A DNA stretch of 64,000 bases from Sthenelais limicola (lineage: Eukaryota > Annelida > Polychaeta > Phyllodocida > Sigalionidae): contig OW804096.1 in the NCBI GenBank assembly GCA_942159475.1, forward strand, positions 40,857,744-40,921,743, in the 5' to 3' direction. Every line of letters starts with the position of its first letter. Positions within the stretch are counted from its first letter, which is position 1. Of this stretch, positions 48,501 through 61,690 are shown one piece after another. The notes below the pieces were generated by a model. The model was not told the DNA's origin. It searched no databases and saw nothing but the letters and a program-made list of their open reading frames with translations. Both the position numbers and the translations under genes were made by a program.

Positions 48501-50352
48501 GAAAACGATTCAATAAAAATTGCTCCTTCTATTAGGTTCAAAACACATTTTTCTATCGGTTCTCTATATTCACATTTTTATTGTACTAAACTGTAAACCC
48601 ATCTATTTTAAGTGCATAATTCATATACAGTCAATAAGTCAAACTACTGTTAAATATTGCTGAACGCATGAAAGTTACTGAACGCATGAGGTGTTACACT
48701 CATGTAAATAGAGGTATGAATTCCCATGTTGATACCTAAGGTATTACCATTAAATAAGTTAAAATTGTTTAATATATATATCCAGGTGTTCTAAAAGTCA
48801 TGATAAACATGATTTAAGGTAATAAAGTCAACGAGATCATTGCTACCTGCCTTTCCATGCTCTTAGCAAAACGGGCAGCTCTGTGAATCGACTGTTAACA
48901 CTAGCTAAGCCAGATCAAACCAAGGATATATCCTATAAAGCTTTGTCGCTAAAATCTGCATTAGCCTCTAGGTAGATAAGTCAGTGTTAACCCCACTTCC
49001 CTGTCAAGGAAACCTGACGACGAAGTTAACATGGAACCCATGCATTCTGACCCGCTACAATTACAATTCTTTCTGCAATTATCAACATGTCATCTGCCTG
49101 CAGGCTAACATGTCACAGGAGAGTGACATGTTATCCATTGCCGTCTACTTTTCAGTGGTCTACGGGGTCATGAACGAGTAGATACCCCTGCATGCTTTTA
49201 CGGTCGGTAAAATATCATTTTCCACCACACAACGTGACAAGATTACGAGCAGTTTTTGTGCGGCCATAAAAATGGATATAAATATGGAGCCTTCGTGAAG
49301 CCTTCGTGTTTAGATGGCTATGTGTTATTTGTCAAAACAACTTTTACCAAGTGATAAACTGTTATGGCAAGTCATTATTCCCTCGGTGTGAATAGTTTGT
49401 GTTCAAAATTTGTTCATGCGTATAATTATTTGTACTCGAAACATGCACATGTAATGTGATTTGCCCTTGGAACTTTATGATTCTAATAAATCTTATACTG
49501 TAAGTAAGCTATGTTGACAAGGAAAATCACTTGTTACATCCATCATATGCATTGGTCTTAATCCAGTGAGCATAGATTGAAACGTATCACCATTGTGAAG
49601 TATCACGAATAAAAATCTGTTAAAAAATAAAATATCAAGGATGTTCTTATATTACATAGAATTACTTAAATATGTATCCACATCTACGATTCTATTCTAA
49701 AAATAATCAAATAATAGTGTATTTTGAAACTGAAACCTTTAAAAACAGAAAGGAAACAGAAGTAACAATTAGGCCTCATACAAGTCGCACGTATCTATTT
49801 GGGTAAAATAAATTAATCGGATATGGGTCGTCTAATTATGCTATACATAAAATAACTAATGCTATATATAAGGAGAAAACAAGTGATCTGCCCGAGTTTG
49901 CAATTTCGCTATTGTGGTTGTTGAAAATATTTCATTGAAGCTTTTGATAACTATAATTCACGGTAACGCCCACACACTAACTATACGTATATACATACAT
50001 GTACAACGTCAGAACAATCAAATTAGAAAATTCCACACAGCATTCATTTATAGCCATAGTATATTGGGAACATAAAGCAAGAATTCTGTACAAACCCTTA
50101 AGATTCTTACACTCACAATAGCTGGAAACTTATGTGATGTTCATCATATTTTGTGGTTGATTGTTCCACATCACTAAATATAATATCATAATTTGGCATT
50201 GAGAGGGTTTTCATTGTTTGTTTTGGTCTAAATTCTTTGATTTTAGAAGGGTCATACATTCTTGTGAGATTATTGATTTCGTCCAGATTATTGATGTTGT
50301 CTTTACTAATGATATATGTCTCCTTGCTGCCAGCGGTTGATCTTACTACATA
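45552..50352. other. Non-coding DNA, no supported gene
   Basis: A moderately GC-rich unique block lies at about 46780-47260. At 48040-48360 the minus strand has a frame rich in Leu/Ser that might be a decayed retroelement but matches nothing I can name. A short duplicated CTGAACGCATGA sits near 48661-48690. The rest, 48400-50350, is strongly AT-rich with no gene-like signal. Confidence 0.5.
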
Positions 50353-50701
50353 TAATAGGAGATTTGCCTAGCCGCCATTTTGAATCTTGATTCACATGGA
50401 ATCACGGGACTAATGCTACGGTATAAAATCTATAGGAAACATGCCATGTTTAGCTTTGAATATTTATCAATGCTTTAACGTCTATATCCATGTGTTATGC
50501 ATGTTTCCATTACACAAGTCCCCATCTTTCCCATCATGCATTTGGTTTTCATAGATCACTTATAAAGCTATGATATTGGTGAAAATATTCTTGCGATTTT
50601 CGATAAAAAAAAAACTTTGCCAAATACAATTCGTATGTCAGATTTCATCCCAGCATGCACTGTAACAGACATGCGCAGTGGCACATGCGAATCCCCTATT
50701 A
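50353..50701. mobile_element. MITE-like element with POU/YY1-like ends, short copy
   Basis: The left end TAATAGGAGATTTGCCTAG and right end CGAATCCCCTATTA are imperfect inverted repeats. GCCGCCATTTTGAATC (50371-50386), GGGACTAATGC, AAAATCTATAG, AACATGCC and CATCCCAGCATGCAC match the copy at 42106-42938 in order. At about 350 bp without an ORF it looks like a typical non-autonomous copy. Its octamer motifs are mutated compared with the longer copy. Confidence 0.8.
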
Positions 50702-52689
50702 AATATTTAATATGTTTTCTCCCATACCAATAGGCCTACACCATTATGGCTGCCCACCCTATACTCTATGTCAATGGATTTGATAGCTAGGATTCTTTTA
50801 ATCGTACCACTTCAGTACGATCTACATATCACATCTGTTGAAAATATCAATCCCTTTAATAAATTCTTAATTATTTTTGTATTCAAAGCTTCTGCTTATT
50901 TCGATCGCAAGAGCACCTCTACTAGCCTTTATAATGAGCATTTCATTGATCTTGTGGTTTTTGTCACAAATATGAATATAGCAGGGCCTCCATCTTCAAA
51001 AGTTTTGCCTTTGAATTGTCATCTGTCTGTTGATATATATGAAACCAATCAGCTATTCTAAGGATTTAACCGCCTCCTTTGTGTACATAACGAACCCCTC
51101 AATATATAAAAGATCAGTAGGGACTATGATTGAATAAAGTGAAGCATGTGTACTCAAAACAGTTCTTCATTTGATGAAGTAAACATTATAGCTGGGTATA
51201 ATGGTAAAAACTGGTTAGAATATGGCGACATCAACCTTCCTGCTTGGTTCATCTTGAGGGCAAGCCTCCTTATGCCTTGTCTTGTTGCTACCACGTCTTT
51301 GAAAAGCTTTATCAACACGCGTTTAAAGCAAGGCTGGAGACAAAGCCGAGCTATTTACTGCGACTTCAAACAGTGCTAAATGGACGGACCCATGCAGTTC
51401 GCGGGCTCTCTCACGAGAATCATCCTGTGCCCCGAGAAAGTGACGTCACGCGAGCGCAGACGACTTCCAAAGGAGACTCAACCAAGGTGATTAGGTTGGC
51501 GCGCACCACAAAGGACAAGGATTTATTAACAAACTAATTATCCCGTTCGTCAAGACGCTGTTTGAAAATACCCTGCTCACGCATCGCAACCGAAGGCAAA
51601 GAGAGCAGCAGAAAAAGTTTCGGAAATGAAGAATGGTCCCGGTTCCATAACAGCTTCGCGGGAGAGGGAGGTGCGGGGTGAACAGCAGCAAAGAAAATGA
51701 CCTGGGTGGTAATGGAAGACATGTATTTCTCAAAGCTTTCACTGCTTAGCAACGACAGGGTTGATGGGGGTGCTTGTTATTAAACAAGAGAGAACTCAAA
51801 GCCTCTCTGTGATCAATAATAAGGCATCGCGTTCTGGTGCCGGCCGATCACAGCCATCTTGGCTTTGATTCGGAGAGCGACGGTTATTTCACAAGTTCAT
51901 AATTAGCCTAAAGTAAAAAGATTAAAATATCCCATTGCAACTAAGCTTTGAAGCGTTTATTTCCATTACTTTGAGAAGGTAGAATTTTTCTCTGTAGGCC
52001 TACAAGCCCGGCCTATACAAGTCAGTCCTTGAGAGTGCTTTTAACTTTTGGTTGGCAATAGTCTGTAATTGTATAGGATAGGGACCGTATTGACGTAATG
52101 TAATATATGTGGGAATTGAACGCATTTGTGCTGACTTCATTTAGTATTTTCTTATATCAAAAAACCGGGTTGGGGGTAAGGACCTTCTTGAAAGGTGACA
52201 GCAAACAAAATGAAGGAATCTAAAAGTATTTGACTCCAACTCGACTGGCACTTACCACATGATCCACATTCGGTCCACAGTCCTTTCACATTAATGTTTG
52301 GAAAGTAGTAATGGAAGATTCAGGGACAGGCTATTAATTGTTGTCTCGTTATATGGCATTTCCACCAAACATGTTCTTTGCAATCAAATTTAATTTCTCT
52401 TGATAGTACGGTTTATAGTATTCAGGGTGTTTCAAAGTGCAGACCATAATAAATATCATCTTATTGGTATTGACCTTATTGGTATATAATATTCCAGTCT
52501 ATACCATTTTATCACACTTTTAGCGGTTTTACATGCAAAGATGCCATGCTATATTCCTGACATTTTCATGGGACTGGTGTTGTTTCATGTATTAACTCAA
52601 ACCATGTATTATCAACTATGTTTTATCAACCACATATTATCAAGTATGTATTGCCATGACAGTTGGATGCTGGAAATTAAAAGGAACTG
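50702..52689. other. Non-coding DNA, no supported gene
   Basis: Frames of about 97 codons at 50768-51061 and 51244-51537 (plus) have no recognisable domain. They lie in AT-rich and mixed DNA respectively. ATTATCAA-type short repeats occur near 52605-52645. Confidence 0.45.
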
Positions 52690-52799
52690 TGAAAGTGTTC
52701 ATACATTATGACCTTCTTCGGAAAGTTTTCATATATTACGATTCTTTTTTGATAGTTTTCATATATTATCATTGTCTTCTGAAAGTTTTACTATACATT
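52690..52799 (+). repeat. Degenerate ~30-bp tandem repeat, 3-4 units
   Basis: GAAAGTTTTCATATATTA..ATTCTT-type units begin at about 52690, 52720, 52751 and 52780, with a period of 29-31 bp. Confidence 0.85.
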
Positions 52800-52920
52800 G
52801 TGAGATACATTGTGCATGACTTGGACAGTGAGCTATAATAATAGGGGGAACTTGTTTTGTCTGCACTCTATTATCACTATTGGTGGTATGGAGGGGGCAA
52901 ATGGGGATGATGAGGTTTCT

Positions 52921-52993
52921 TTTATTATATGCGCATTCCATATGAGAGATGCTATAAGTGGGGTGCTATAAAAATATTCATATAGTACGTGTA
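52921..52993 (+). repeat. Dispersed ~70-bp repeat, copy 2 (pair with 43066-43137)
   Basis: It matches copy 1 almost base for base from TTTATTATATGCGC through AATATTCATATAGTA. After it, GACCAAGTCGGC occurs at about 53106-53117, whereas in copy 1 the comparable ACCAAGTCGGC is only ~20 bp past the match. The intervening ~110 bp here (TCTGACGTTACC onward) is therefore absent in copy 1. Confidence 0.8.
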
Positions 52994-53548
52994 TCATGAA
53001 AATGTAGTCGTCTAAAAATAGCTCTGACGTTACCTCTGCACTTCCGCCGTCTTCTTGGAGAACCAAGGCTCTCCGCGAAGCATATGTCAACAAATCCAAA
53101 GGCATAGACCAAGTCGGCGGTGTTTGGACTATCTATGATACTTGATACTCGCCTTGGCTTGGTAAAACTATGCGAAATTAGTAGGTTATGTGGGCTAAAA
53201 TTAGCTCCGTCCTGGCTGTGTTAAAATGTGTGTAGGTCAAGGAACTAAACATAGGCAGCATACACAAGGCATTCAGTCATAGTCAGGCATGGTCAGGTAT
53301 TCCAGTATGTAACATTTTTCTAGCCTAATTACCCTATGTATTGTTTCAATTTTGGACTGTTGTCTGGCCCTCCCCCGTGCTATCATTCATCTTATCAAGT
53401 TAGAAACTTTAATTCACACATATGTAGATATATTATCATATATAGAGAGATATTGTAATATTGACTTACTAAGTTAATGGTTTTGAAATACAGCATACAT
53501 TGATTATTGTTTAATTTGATGTATATACCTGTACTTTTCTCTTTACAG

Positions 53549-53638
53549 AAGCTGGCACAAGGAAGAAATACATCAGAGAGAAATGATGCACCAAAATAAT
53601 GAAATGATGAGTTTGGAGGGAAGGATCAATTTGCCCTC
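53549..53638 (+). other. Candidate 3'-terminal exon with poly(A) signals, unidentified
   Basis: A good acceptor (TACTTTTCTCTTTACAG, ending 53548) is followed by a frame that starts one base in (SWHKEEIHQREMMHQ) and stays open for about 37 codons to a stop at about 53659. AATAAA signals lie at the stop and a few bases beyond. No domain is recognised. It may be the end of a transcript whose other exons I cannot see, or a lncRNA end. Confidence 0.22.
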
Positions 53639-53699
53639 TTCAAAGTCAATGAATGAATAAACAAATAAATATTCAAGCAGTATTTTCGTGGGTCAGAAC

Positions 53700-55015
53700 A
53701 GGCCTGCAATACTAGGAATATGAACCACCTCCCCGACCCCTCTCATAATCACCACAGCATGACGAACCCCCTCCCTCCCTCACCCAACAGTGCGACTACG
53801 TTAAGAGGGGACAATTACGATTAGCTTTCTGTGCGGCTAATGTACGCTCGTGAATGAACGATGTTCGATGCCCCTTCGTTTTTACACGATATGGCTTATA
53901 AGAGTGTATAGTTAGGTAGAAAACATTACAAACCAATTACTGTTGAACTTCTATACAGTGCATGGGTCCTTCACCACTGGTGAGATAGATATATTAGTAA
54001 TTATATCATTGTCTCAACATACCCACATATGCAAATATAGGACTAAAAGCGTGATACACACGCTATGACTTTTGCCGCTATTGTATGATGCAAAGGAAAC
54101 AAACTAATCTCAGCATATTTTATCACTTGTCCATTATTTGGAACACCAACTCTCCTACGAAGACAAGCAGATGTCTTTTTGTATTTCGGAATAAGCCTAT
54201 ACTTACTAGGGACACACGCATTGCACAGGAGGATGTTTGTGTGCGCATTTGGACAGTAACATTTGCATGAGTGATTCAATATTTCATGTATTATCTACTC
54301 AAAGAAAGAGGAGGGGACAAAGAGATACGATGAATACTTAAATTTCCTGCCTTTACTCAAAAACTACTGTAGTTTGATTTGATTTGTATTTTATTCAGGA
54401 TATGAACTACACAACAATCTATTTTCATCACAACCTGAAGCATTTCTATAAGATATTAAATCATGACGATAGAGAAATATAACAATGACATAATTGTGAC
54501 AATAGCTTGAAAAGATTATACTTATAACAATATCTAAATTATCATTATTTTAATCGTTAATAAAATACAATAATAAAGATCCTTGTATCATAGTATACAA
54601 AATTAAGTTAATAACAATTAATTGTATTCTCATTAGTCTACCAGCTTCTCTTTCCAGTTTTACATTTTGATGTCACAAATCTGTTTTGAATTATGTGTGT
54701 TGAAGATCTGTATTACTCTCTGTGTAGGGAGGCGGAAACAGCATCCATGTGGCTGTGGAGGAAGAGAGGTGAGAGGTGGAGAGAGTAGAGCTGGTCCTGG
54801 GCTGGGATTGGATCACCCCAGTTGGCGCACCTCTGGAGGTTGTAGTGGACAGCGCCGAAACAACTGATGAACGCGGATCCACCTGAAGACAGGACCAGCA
54901 GGCATCTGTACCATCGATGTTTATAACAAATTATATCCGTATCTGCCTATATAGGCTACTTATCCCCTTGTATCTTTAGTTTAATACCTTAGTTGTGTAT
55001 AGAGTTCCGTGGGTA
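53700..55015. other. Non-coding DNA, no supported gene
   Basis: Mostly AT-rich. A GC-rich patch at 54725-54900 has frames open on both strands and resembles a decayed interspersed repeat, but I cannot name it. Confidence 0.4.
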
Positions 55016-55118
55016 GAGAGATAGGGAGAGAGAAACGGACAGACAAAAAGAGACAGAGAGAGACAGAGAAAGAGACAGACAGAGAGAGAGACAGGCAGAG
55101 AAACAAACAGAGACACGG
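55016..55118 (+). repeat. Purine-rich GAGA/GACA degenerate microsatellite
   Basis: About 100 bp of mixed GAGA, GACA and CAGA units on the plus strand, interrupted by AAA runs. Confidence 0.9.
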
Positions 55119-55486
55119 AGGGACAATTACCAACGGAGAGTTCGCAAATTAAGTATAGGAGACCCGAGAGATATCTATATCTCAGACACCAATGCGATAA
55201 GTATATTCGGGGCGACTATTGATCAAGAAAAAACACACATTAAAATGAACAAACTAGTATTTAACACACTCAGAAGTGTTGACCCCATCCACCTGCGACT
55301 TTCTGTTCAGCCTGAGCATGGGGGACAATTCGTATATACTACTGATAGTCCAAGCTTGCGCCTCATACGAAGTAGTATATAGAAAGTAACATTTATTTGT
55401 GGCTCTCATTTGGAAGCAATTTGTATTACTAGTACTTAAAAAATTACGATCGGGTAGTGACTATTCAGTCTAGGCTCAGAGCCTAT

Positions 55487-55650
55487 CAGATCAGATCAGA
55501 TCGGTATGTTAGTCATGCACTAATGGCTTTCCCGGCCCTGGAATAGGCCACCTAATGGGATTCTAATGGGATTTTGTGGTCAGGAGCGAGAGGTTTTCCC
55601 TCATTTGGAAAGGAGTCTGTGGACTCTGAGCCTAGACTGTATTGTTCATC
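55487..55650 (+). repeat. Diverged ~190-bp sequence, copy 2 (pair with 8297-8512)
   Basis: It begins with CAGATCAGATCAGATC and shares the ordered blocks listed for copy 1, including GAGCGAGAGGTTTTCCCTCATT and GCCTAGACTGT. It is on the same strand as copy 1, about 47 kb away, on the other side of FoxQ2. Confidence 0.6.
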
Positions 55651-57960
55651 TTCTCAATAAAACAAAGGATAAGTCTGATACTCTTGAAAAGAGATGCGCG
55701 TAAATACATCGTTTTCCTATTTGGCCGTTGCCTAGTAGTATATGGAAATGTGCTTCTTTACCAGGCGGTAAGCTACAACCTTTCCCCGAGTATAGCCAAT
55801 TAGAATAAAAATTGATTTTAATTTCGAGATCTCCCAGAGGAAAAGAACAAATTGCCTTGGACCTGTTTTTGCTATTTACGGCAAACATACTTTTTCTTCC
55901 GACATGTTGTTATAGTTGGAGTCAATCGGGGGCAGGTGGATTACATTTTTTTTTATTCCTCCCCGGGTCAAAATAAAGAATGGGATTCCATTCGCATGGT
56001 CGGACGCCATATTGATCAGTCCATCTTCAGAGGGGAAAGAGAGGAGTCACGGGTGCTGTAGATATCGAGTCATGCTTGGTCAAAGGCACGTTTGCTGAGG
56101 CATGGGCCAAACTTTGCTCAAGCTTGGTCAGGCTTCATGGGAAGGTTTTTTTGATGATGGATCTTCTTCGATTGAATGAGTCGGAGCGGTGTGAGCCGGC
56201 TGGGTTCATGTCAGTTTTGCGCCGGGCGCGAACGACAAGCGACGAATCCTGTCAATCCGGCTTTTCCAACTGGGGATGTTCAGCCTGGGCGATTTTCTCT
56301 ACAGATGAAAGTAGTCACGGTAGGAAGTAATTTGGTTCACACCAGCTTAGTTCGGGCCGTGGTCGGGCCGTGGCGCCTAGAGCTTATTGAGGGGGACGCA
56401 GCTGAATGTATAAAGCTTTGGCAAGGACCGATGTGCCTAATTCATTTGCCACCGCCATTGATGTCGGCGCTGTTATTGGAATGGCGGTCAAAATATTGTG
56501 AAACTAATTTCTTGTGCGGTGTAATCTTCTCGAGGATTGAGAGCAGAAGCGCACACAGGCCCCTCTATACTACCTTGGGCGGTCGGGGAAGCCATGGTGG
56601 CTCAGTATATAGAAGAGACTGCTCTAATTGAGAATGGATGGGCAATCCCATGAGATTCGGGGCCTTGGCTGTATCTTTATATAGGGCTATGTAATTGTCT
56701 GGAAGTTAATCGGAAACATTTCCCATGGAGACTTTTTTCTTGCAATTCGATTCAGCAGATTGTTTAAAGCGATGCCACTAGATTGGAGAAACGGGAATAG
56801 GAAAAGGGGATGGTTAATCGATATGCTAGGAAAATCTGCATCTATTTATATATAGTTATGTTTAACGTTCATCATCTACTGAAGATTAATAAGGACGGGT
56901 TTATATAGGATGAGGAGCTTTAAAATCCACATGACTTTACGGTAGAATAAAATGCATCTATATATCAAGGACCTGAGGTAAAATCCGAATAAATAGACAA
57001 CTGATAACATGCATTTCTTTTATTAATTAATTCCAATCGCCTATGGGTATTAAACTATTTCCACAACAACATTGACGTTCAACAAGAGTAAATTAATTTT
57101 TTCAAGGATGCGCTTCGGGGTTGTTGTAGATAATGTCTTTAAATGATGAGTGTAAGGTTAAGGACCTAAGGTTTCATCAAGCCTCAGGGGTTGAGGTGTG
57201 TATGAACGTAGGCAGCATGTGTCGGCTCAGTGCCCCAAGCTACATGATCCTTCCTTGATCAAAGCTTCCCCCCCTACACCATTCACGCCTCGTTGGCAGA
57301 CTCGGGCGCCCTCCTCCACCCCCGAGGCGCCCCGGTATACAACCTATTTTGAAAACAGTGCTTAAATATTGGGCTCAAAGCCCTGGAGGCCCCAATTAAG
57401 CATGGAGAGAGAAGGGAGACTCCCCCCCGAAGGCAACTTTTGTCGCCCTCCTCATTTCCCAACCCTCGCCTTGCCTGCAAACGCACCTTTCGTACCCACG
57501 CTCTCAGCACACGTGACAGGCGTACCTGTATTGCGCCCAGACTTCCCACGGAGATACAAGATTTGTTTTCTCTGACAATGCCATAACTAAGTCAGCCAAT
57601 TAGTGTTTAATTAAACCCCAGCCCCCTGCATATACAGCGGATGCATTCGGCCAGAAATCCTTTCACCGTGGCAAGTTTTGTAGTTAATGAAACGAGAATC
57701 TCCCCCCTCTTTATCAACAGGCCACAAACGAGCGCGTTTTTATTACTTCTTGTGCAGGCCTCCCTTCTCTCATAGTGGCTGAGTCTCGGTAATGGCAATG
57801 GGGGAAAGCCCTAGGAGGTCTGAGCATTGGGAGCTCAAACCGACTTTGATGACAAATAAAGCCCTGTTTAATCAGTACTCGGATGAAAGAGATGGTAGCA
57901 TGGGGAAACCTGTGTGCTACAAACTAGACCGCTGCTCCAATGGATTTGCCTCTTTATTAG
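55651..57960. other. Non-coding DNA, possibly regulatory
   Basis: GC-richer blocks at about 55900-56640 and 57180-57960 contain long overlapping frames on several strands (for example 151 codons at 56176-56631) without recognisable domains. 56800-57100 is AT-rich. No repeat family is seen. Confidence 0.4.
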
Positions 57961-58163
57961 ACGGAGACCAACAGTTCCTTACAGTGGGAGACACATTCAG
58001 AATCCCTGCTTAATGCCACGTGTATCGAGATGCTTTCCGAGACTGAAAGAGGGGAGCTGGAAATACGAAGAAATCCTCTGTGGGCGCCAAAGGGGATCAA
58101 AGCTACAAGATCAAAAGGCCTCCTGAAGAGCCTGGAAGAGAGGCGAACTGGATTTCTCCACCA
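57961..58163 (+). other. Candidate internal coding exon (203 nt), unidentified
   Basis: It is preceded by a pyrimidine-rich acceptor (TTTGCCTCTTTATTAG, ending 57960) and followed by a near-consensus donor, CAAG/GTGAGT, at 58164. One frame is open from the first base to the donor (starts TETNSSLQWETHSES, later LWAPKGIKATRSK, ends GFLHQ) and closes three codons into the would-be intron. I recognise no family. An internal acceptor (TTCCTTACAG, ending about 57984) is an alternative start. Longer competing frames on both strands lower confidence. Confidence 0.28.
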
Positions 58164-59942
58164 AGGTGAGTAGATCCTCAAGCGGGGAGTCTGAGGCTCC
58201 AGTGAAAAGCGAAAAGCTTCCAAAGTCACAATTCACAAGGATCTCAGAGCAAATGGCGAACTTCTGAGAGGCCCTCTAGCGATAGAGGGCGTTTACAGGA
58301 AGGGCGGTGCCCTACCACTCCGTGGGTTGTCCCGGGCGCGTGCCACGCGTCTGTTGATAGGCACTCTTTCACTCGTATCATTACTGCTTCACTTCACCAA
58401 AATAGCCTCCAAATTAATTGCCGTATGGACATGTCACCCCCGTCGAGACCCTAAGGCTTTAAATGTTGCTGCATTTAAGGCTCTCGCTCCGGCGAATTAC
58501 TCTCGCTCGGATGGCGCCAAACCCCTGAGGATAACTTTGGTTTTACAAAACTTTCCCCAATCTGTTTGTATTAGTTGTGGGTGTCCGATTCGCGGCCAGC
58601 GCTCGGTTCCTTTTTGTTTGCTCTCAGGCAACAATATTAAAATATGGCCCATAACTTTCTCTGCTCGGTATAAAGCCTACATTAACTGCTCGTGGAAATC
58701 TGGTCACAACTTCCCCAAGTCCTAATTAGGCTTGGATAACACAGGCGCGCGCCGAAAGTTTATACACTTCAACATTCGATAGTCGTAGTACAAGAAGACA
58801 AATACGCGCTCGCCGTTCGAAGCGTTCCAAATATCGTCTGATCCGAGGAATGACCATGGTTTCAATGGCTGTGTGTCAAGTCGTCATTATGCACAGACAA
58901 CGGCTGTATCCGTGCCACTGACGACTAACTCCTGCCTCTGTAGCCATCCTCCTCCGCCTCTGCCACTACGAGGGGAAATTGAATTTGAAATTCCAAACGG
59001 TTATTATCAGCGTCTTCCTGTAGGCCTTGAAAGTGGAGTCGCGCGAAGTCAACAAATTGGACTTGTGAAAGAGCGACGCTGTGGTCAGCAATACTCGACT
59101 ACAAATATTGGCGGCCAAGTTGATAACATTGAATTAGCAGTGTAGATTTTCGCGTGTATTCCTGCAGACTCTGCTGGCGATGGCAGACTCTATTTCCTCA
59201 AGTTGTTTGCCTGCTTCTTGCGTAAAGAACGCTTCTAACGTGATGGAAGACACCAAAAATATGGATAGCCATGGATCGATAATAGCGCAACTGTACACAT
59301 ATAGGCTATAATTTAAGGTGACAGTACAATTCTTTCATCAAGTAGACACTTAGAAAGATCATATTTACACGATTCTTTGTTTAACATCAACTTGTATTTA
59401 AATACAGAAAACTCTGCTTATTATTACAAGTGAAACGTATTACAAATGTGAAAATTTGTTAAATAAAATTTGTTAAAAATACATGGAAAGCTGAATGAAT
59501 GAAGTGTGTAAGAATGGAATGTTTGTCTCTTTTCTTTACAATCTCAGTCGTGATAATTAATTGAGAGTACTCATTGGCCCCGTTTACATTTAGCAAATAT
59601 GCCTATGCTTTGTCAAAGTAAGATGCTTACTACTCAGACGGTAGGAAATGTATTACTTGTGTTATCGTAAAAAAAATACTGTCTATGGGTGTGTAGCTAG
59701 TGGTGGAATGACTTAATAATAATTTTTAAGGCCTTATGCCGGGGAATGGATCATCAAATTCTCGACGTTAACAATGATTGGTTAAATCTATCTGACGTGT
59801 ATGAGGGCTACTTGCAATGAATGAGATATATAAAAGATATATTACAAAATATGCTTAATGAAAAGGCACATAACTCTTTTAAGAATTTTTTCATTAAGTC
59901 TTATTCATGTACTCTATCAACTGTTTATACCTGTTGGTTCAT
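58164..59942. other. Non-coding DNA, no supported gene
   Basis: 58240-59240 is GC-rich and unique, with a 132-codon plus frame (58327-58725) that starts hydrophobic but has no recognised domain. 59280-59940 is AT-rich. Confidence 0.4.
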
Positions 59943-60329
59943 ATGAGCTGTGTTACAGGAAAATGCGTCACAAGTCACAAAAGATGTATTTTGAGATATC
60001 CTCATGTTTGAATAGATGAGATCAAGCAGATTCCAATGATGGTAAACATTAAGTACATCTAAAAGGTGTTTTTATATTTTATGCTTGATATATTTCTCTT
60101 TGTAAAAATGTTTGCAACATTGCCGGGTGGGCAATTACCAGTAAAGTAACTAAATATACAGGATGACATTTGAAACGCAAGGATATATTTAAAGCACTGA
60201 AAGCACTGAAAATTGGTATATGTATTCATATAACTCACAGCTCTAAACCCTCTAAAAATTCCCACAAAGAGATCTTCCGAAAATATCATTTTTGCGACTT
60301 ATGCCTCATTTTCCTGGAACATGTCACAT
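59943..60329. mobile_element. MITE-like element, family with copy at 28834-29205 (copy 2)
   Basis: The left end ATGAGCTGTGTTACAGG and right end CCTGGAACATGTCACAT are imperfect inverted repeats. The order of interior blocks (GATCAAGCAGATT, GGTAAACATTA, TACCAGTAAAG, AGGATGACAT, TTTTTGCGACTT) follows copy 1. The element is 387 bp and non-coding. Confidence 0.75.
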
Positions 60330-61600
60330 ATATAATATACGACGAGTTATGTTAGCTTATAACGCAATACAAATTAGTAATACATAAATATATAATATAT
60401 GCTCCTCCATTCATTCAACAATACATACATTTTGTATTATACACACTTATAGTTAAATGCAGCATCATTAGCACATAAGCCACTTAGCACACAATATACC
60501 TACCTCAGCAATATGCTCATGCATATGACCGATGTATTATTACTTCCACCATTTTGAATTATTACATCTTATTGTTAAAATCACTTAGGTAAATGTCTGA
60601 ATAGTTATCACCAAATTCAAAACAAATATTGATTTTAAAAAACAGTCCATGTATACGCTACTGAGAGTTCCTGATGATGATGATTGCAAGGTTGGTGTGA
60701 TTTGCCAATCATTATTACATGAAAAGCGTTTCGACAAACTAAACAATGAACGTTTATAGGACGAGAGAGATGTTGTAATACGCGTGATACACTTGTGCGG
60801 CTTGTTGCATTGTCTCCTTGAACAAGTTGCTGCAAGTATTGTCCATTTACAAAAGGTGTCAGCGTTGTTAATTTGTGAAGTCTTATTCTAGCAAAACCGT
60901 TGCCTTCAACGCCTGATGATTATGTCACACATACTGATTCATCAGTTGTTCATAGGCAGTGACAATTCTCTTGTTATTGGAGTCAAATGCTTCAAAACAG
61001 CAGTGTGAACATTGAATGGGGTCTTTAAAAAATTGAAGTAACACAGATTCATACTTAATTTAACCATTCATGAATACATACCTCGTTCAGGGAATTTATT
61101 TTTCTACTATAAGGAACCTGTATTCCATGCAGTTATTTGAAAGGAAAAAAATAAAGAACACACAAAGAGCAACATGCTTATGCATTAAATGCAAAACACA
61201 AGTTCATTGATAGTTTGTTAAGAATAAAAACACATTTGCAAAAGAAATACAAAATATAGGAAGCATTGTTGTTATATGTGCTTGCTACCTACGTATATAT
61301 ACATATATATATAGTGGATAAGCAGTTTTGTCAACCGCGGCACTTATGTATAGCGTCCGTGTTAAGGTATAAAGACAAAAATCATCATACAGTTGCTGCA
61401 GTAGCAGTCACAAAGCAGAGCGAGGTGTTTATTCTGGGGCCACATGCTTATTGGGGTGTATTGTTGTTGGTCCTTGGAAGTAGACTCCCATTTGGTCGGC
61501 CCGCACTGAGGGCCGGTAATAACGACTATTCACTGGAGGAGTGCTGGAGGCAGGACATTGCCTGAGGCCATCTAAATCAGCGCCTTTACCAACCTACCTA
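60330..61600. other. AT-rich non-coding DNA
   Basis: No gene, RNA or repeat family recognised apart from short TA-rich runs (about 61290-61315). Confidence 0.5.
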
Positions 61601-61690
61601 CGCCCTCCTTCCACCTCCTCCCCCTCCCCTCCTCCTCCTGCTCCTCATCATCTATGAGCAAGTCACCCCCACCCCCACCCCCTCTTTCCT
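61601..61690 (+). repeat. C/T-rich low-complexity tract
   Basis: CTCCT and CCCCTC-type repeats, then CACCCCCACCCCCACCCCC, on the plus strand. Confidence 0.9.

Noticed and set aside
54720..54900. GC-rich patch open on both strands, suspected retroelement remnant
   Set aside because: I could not match it to any reverse transcriptase or other motif from the sequence alone.
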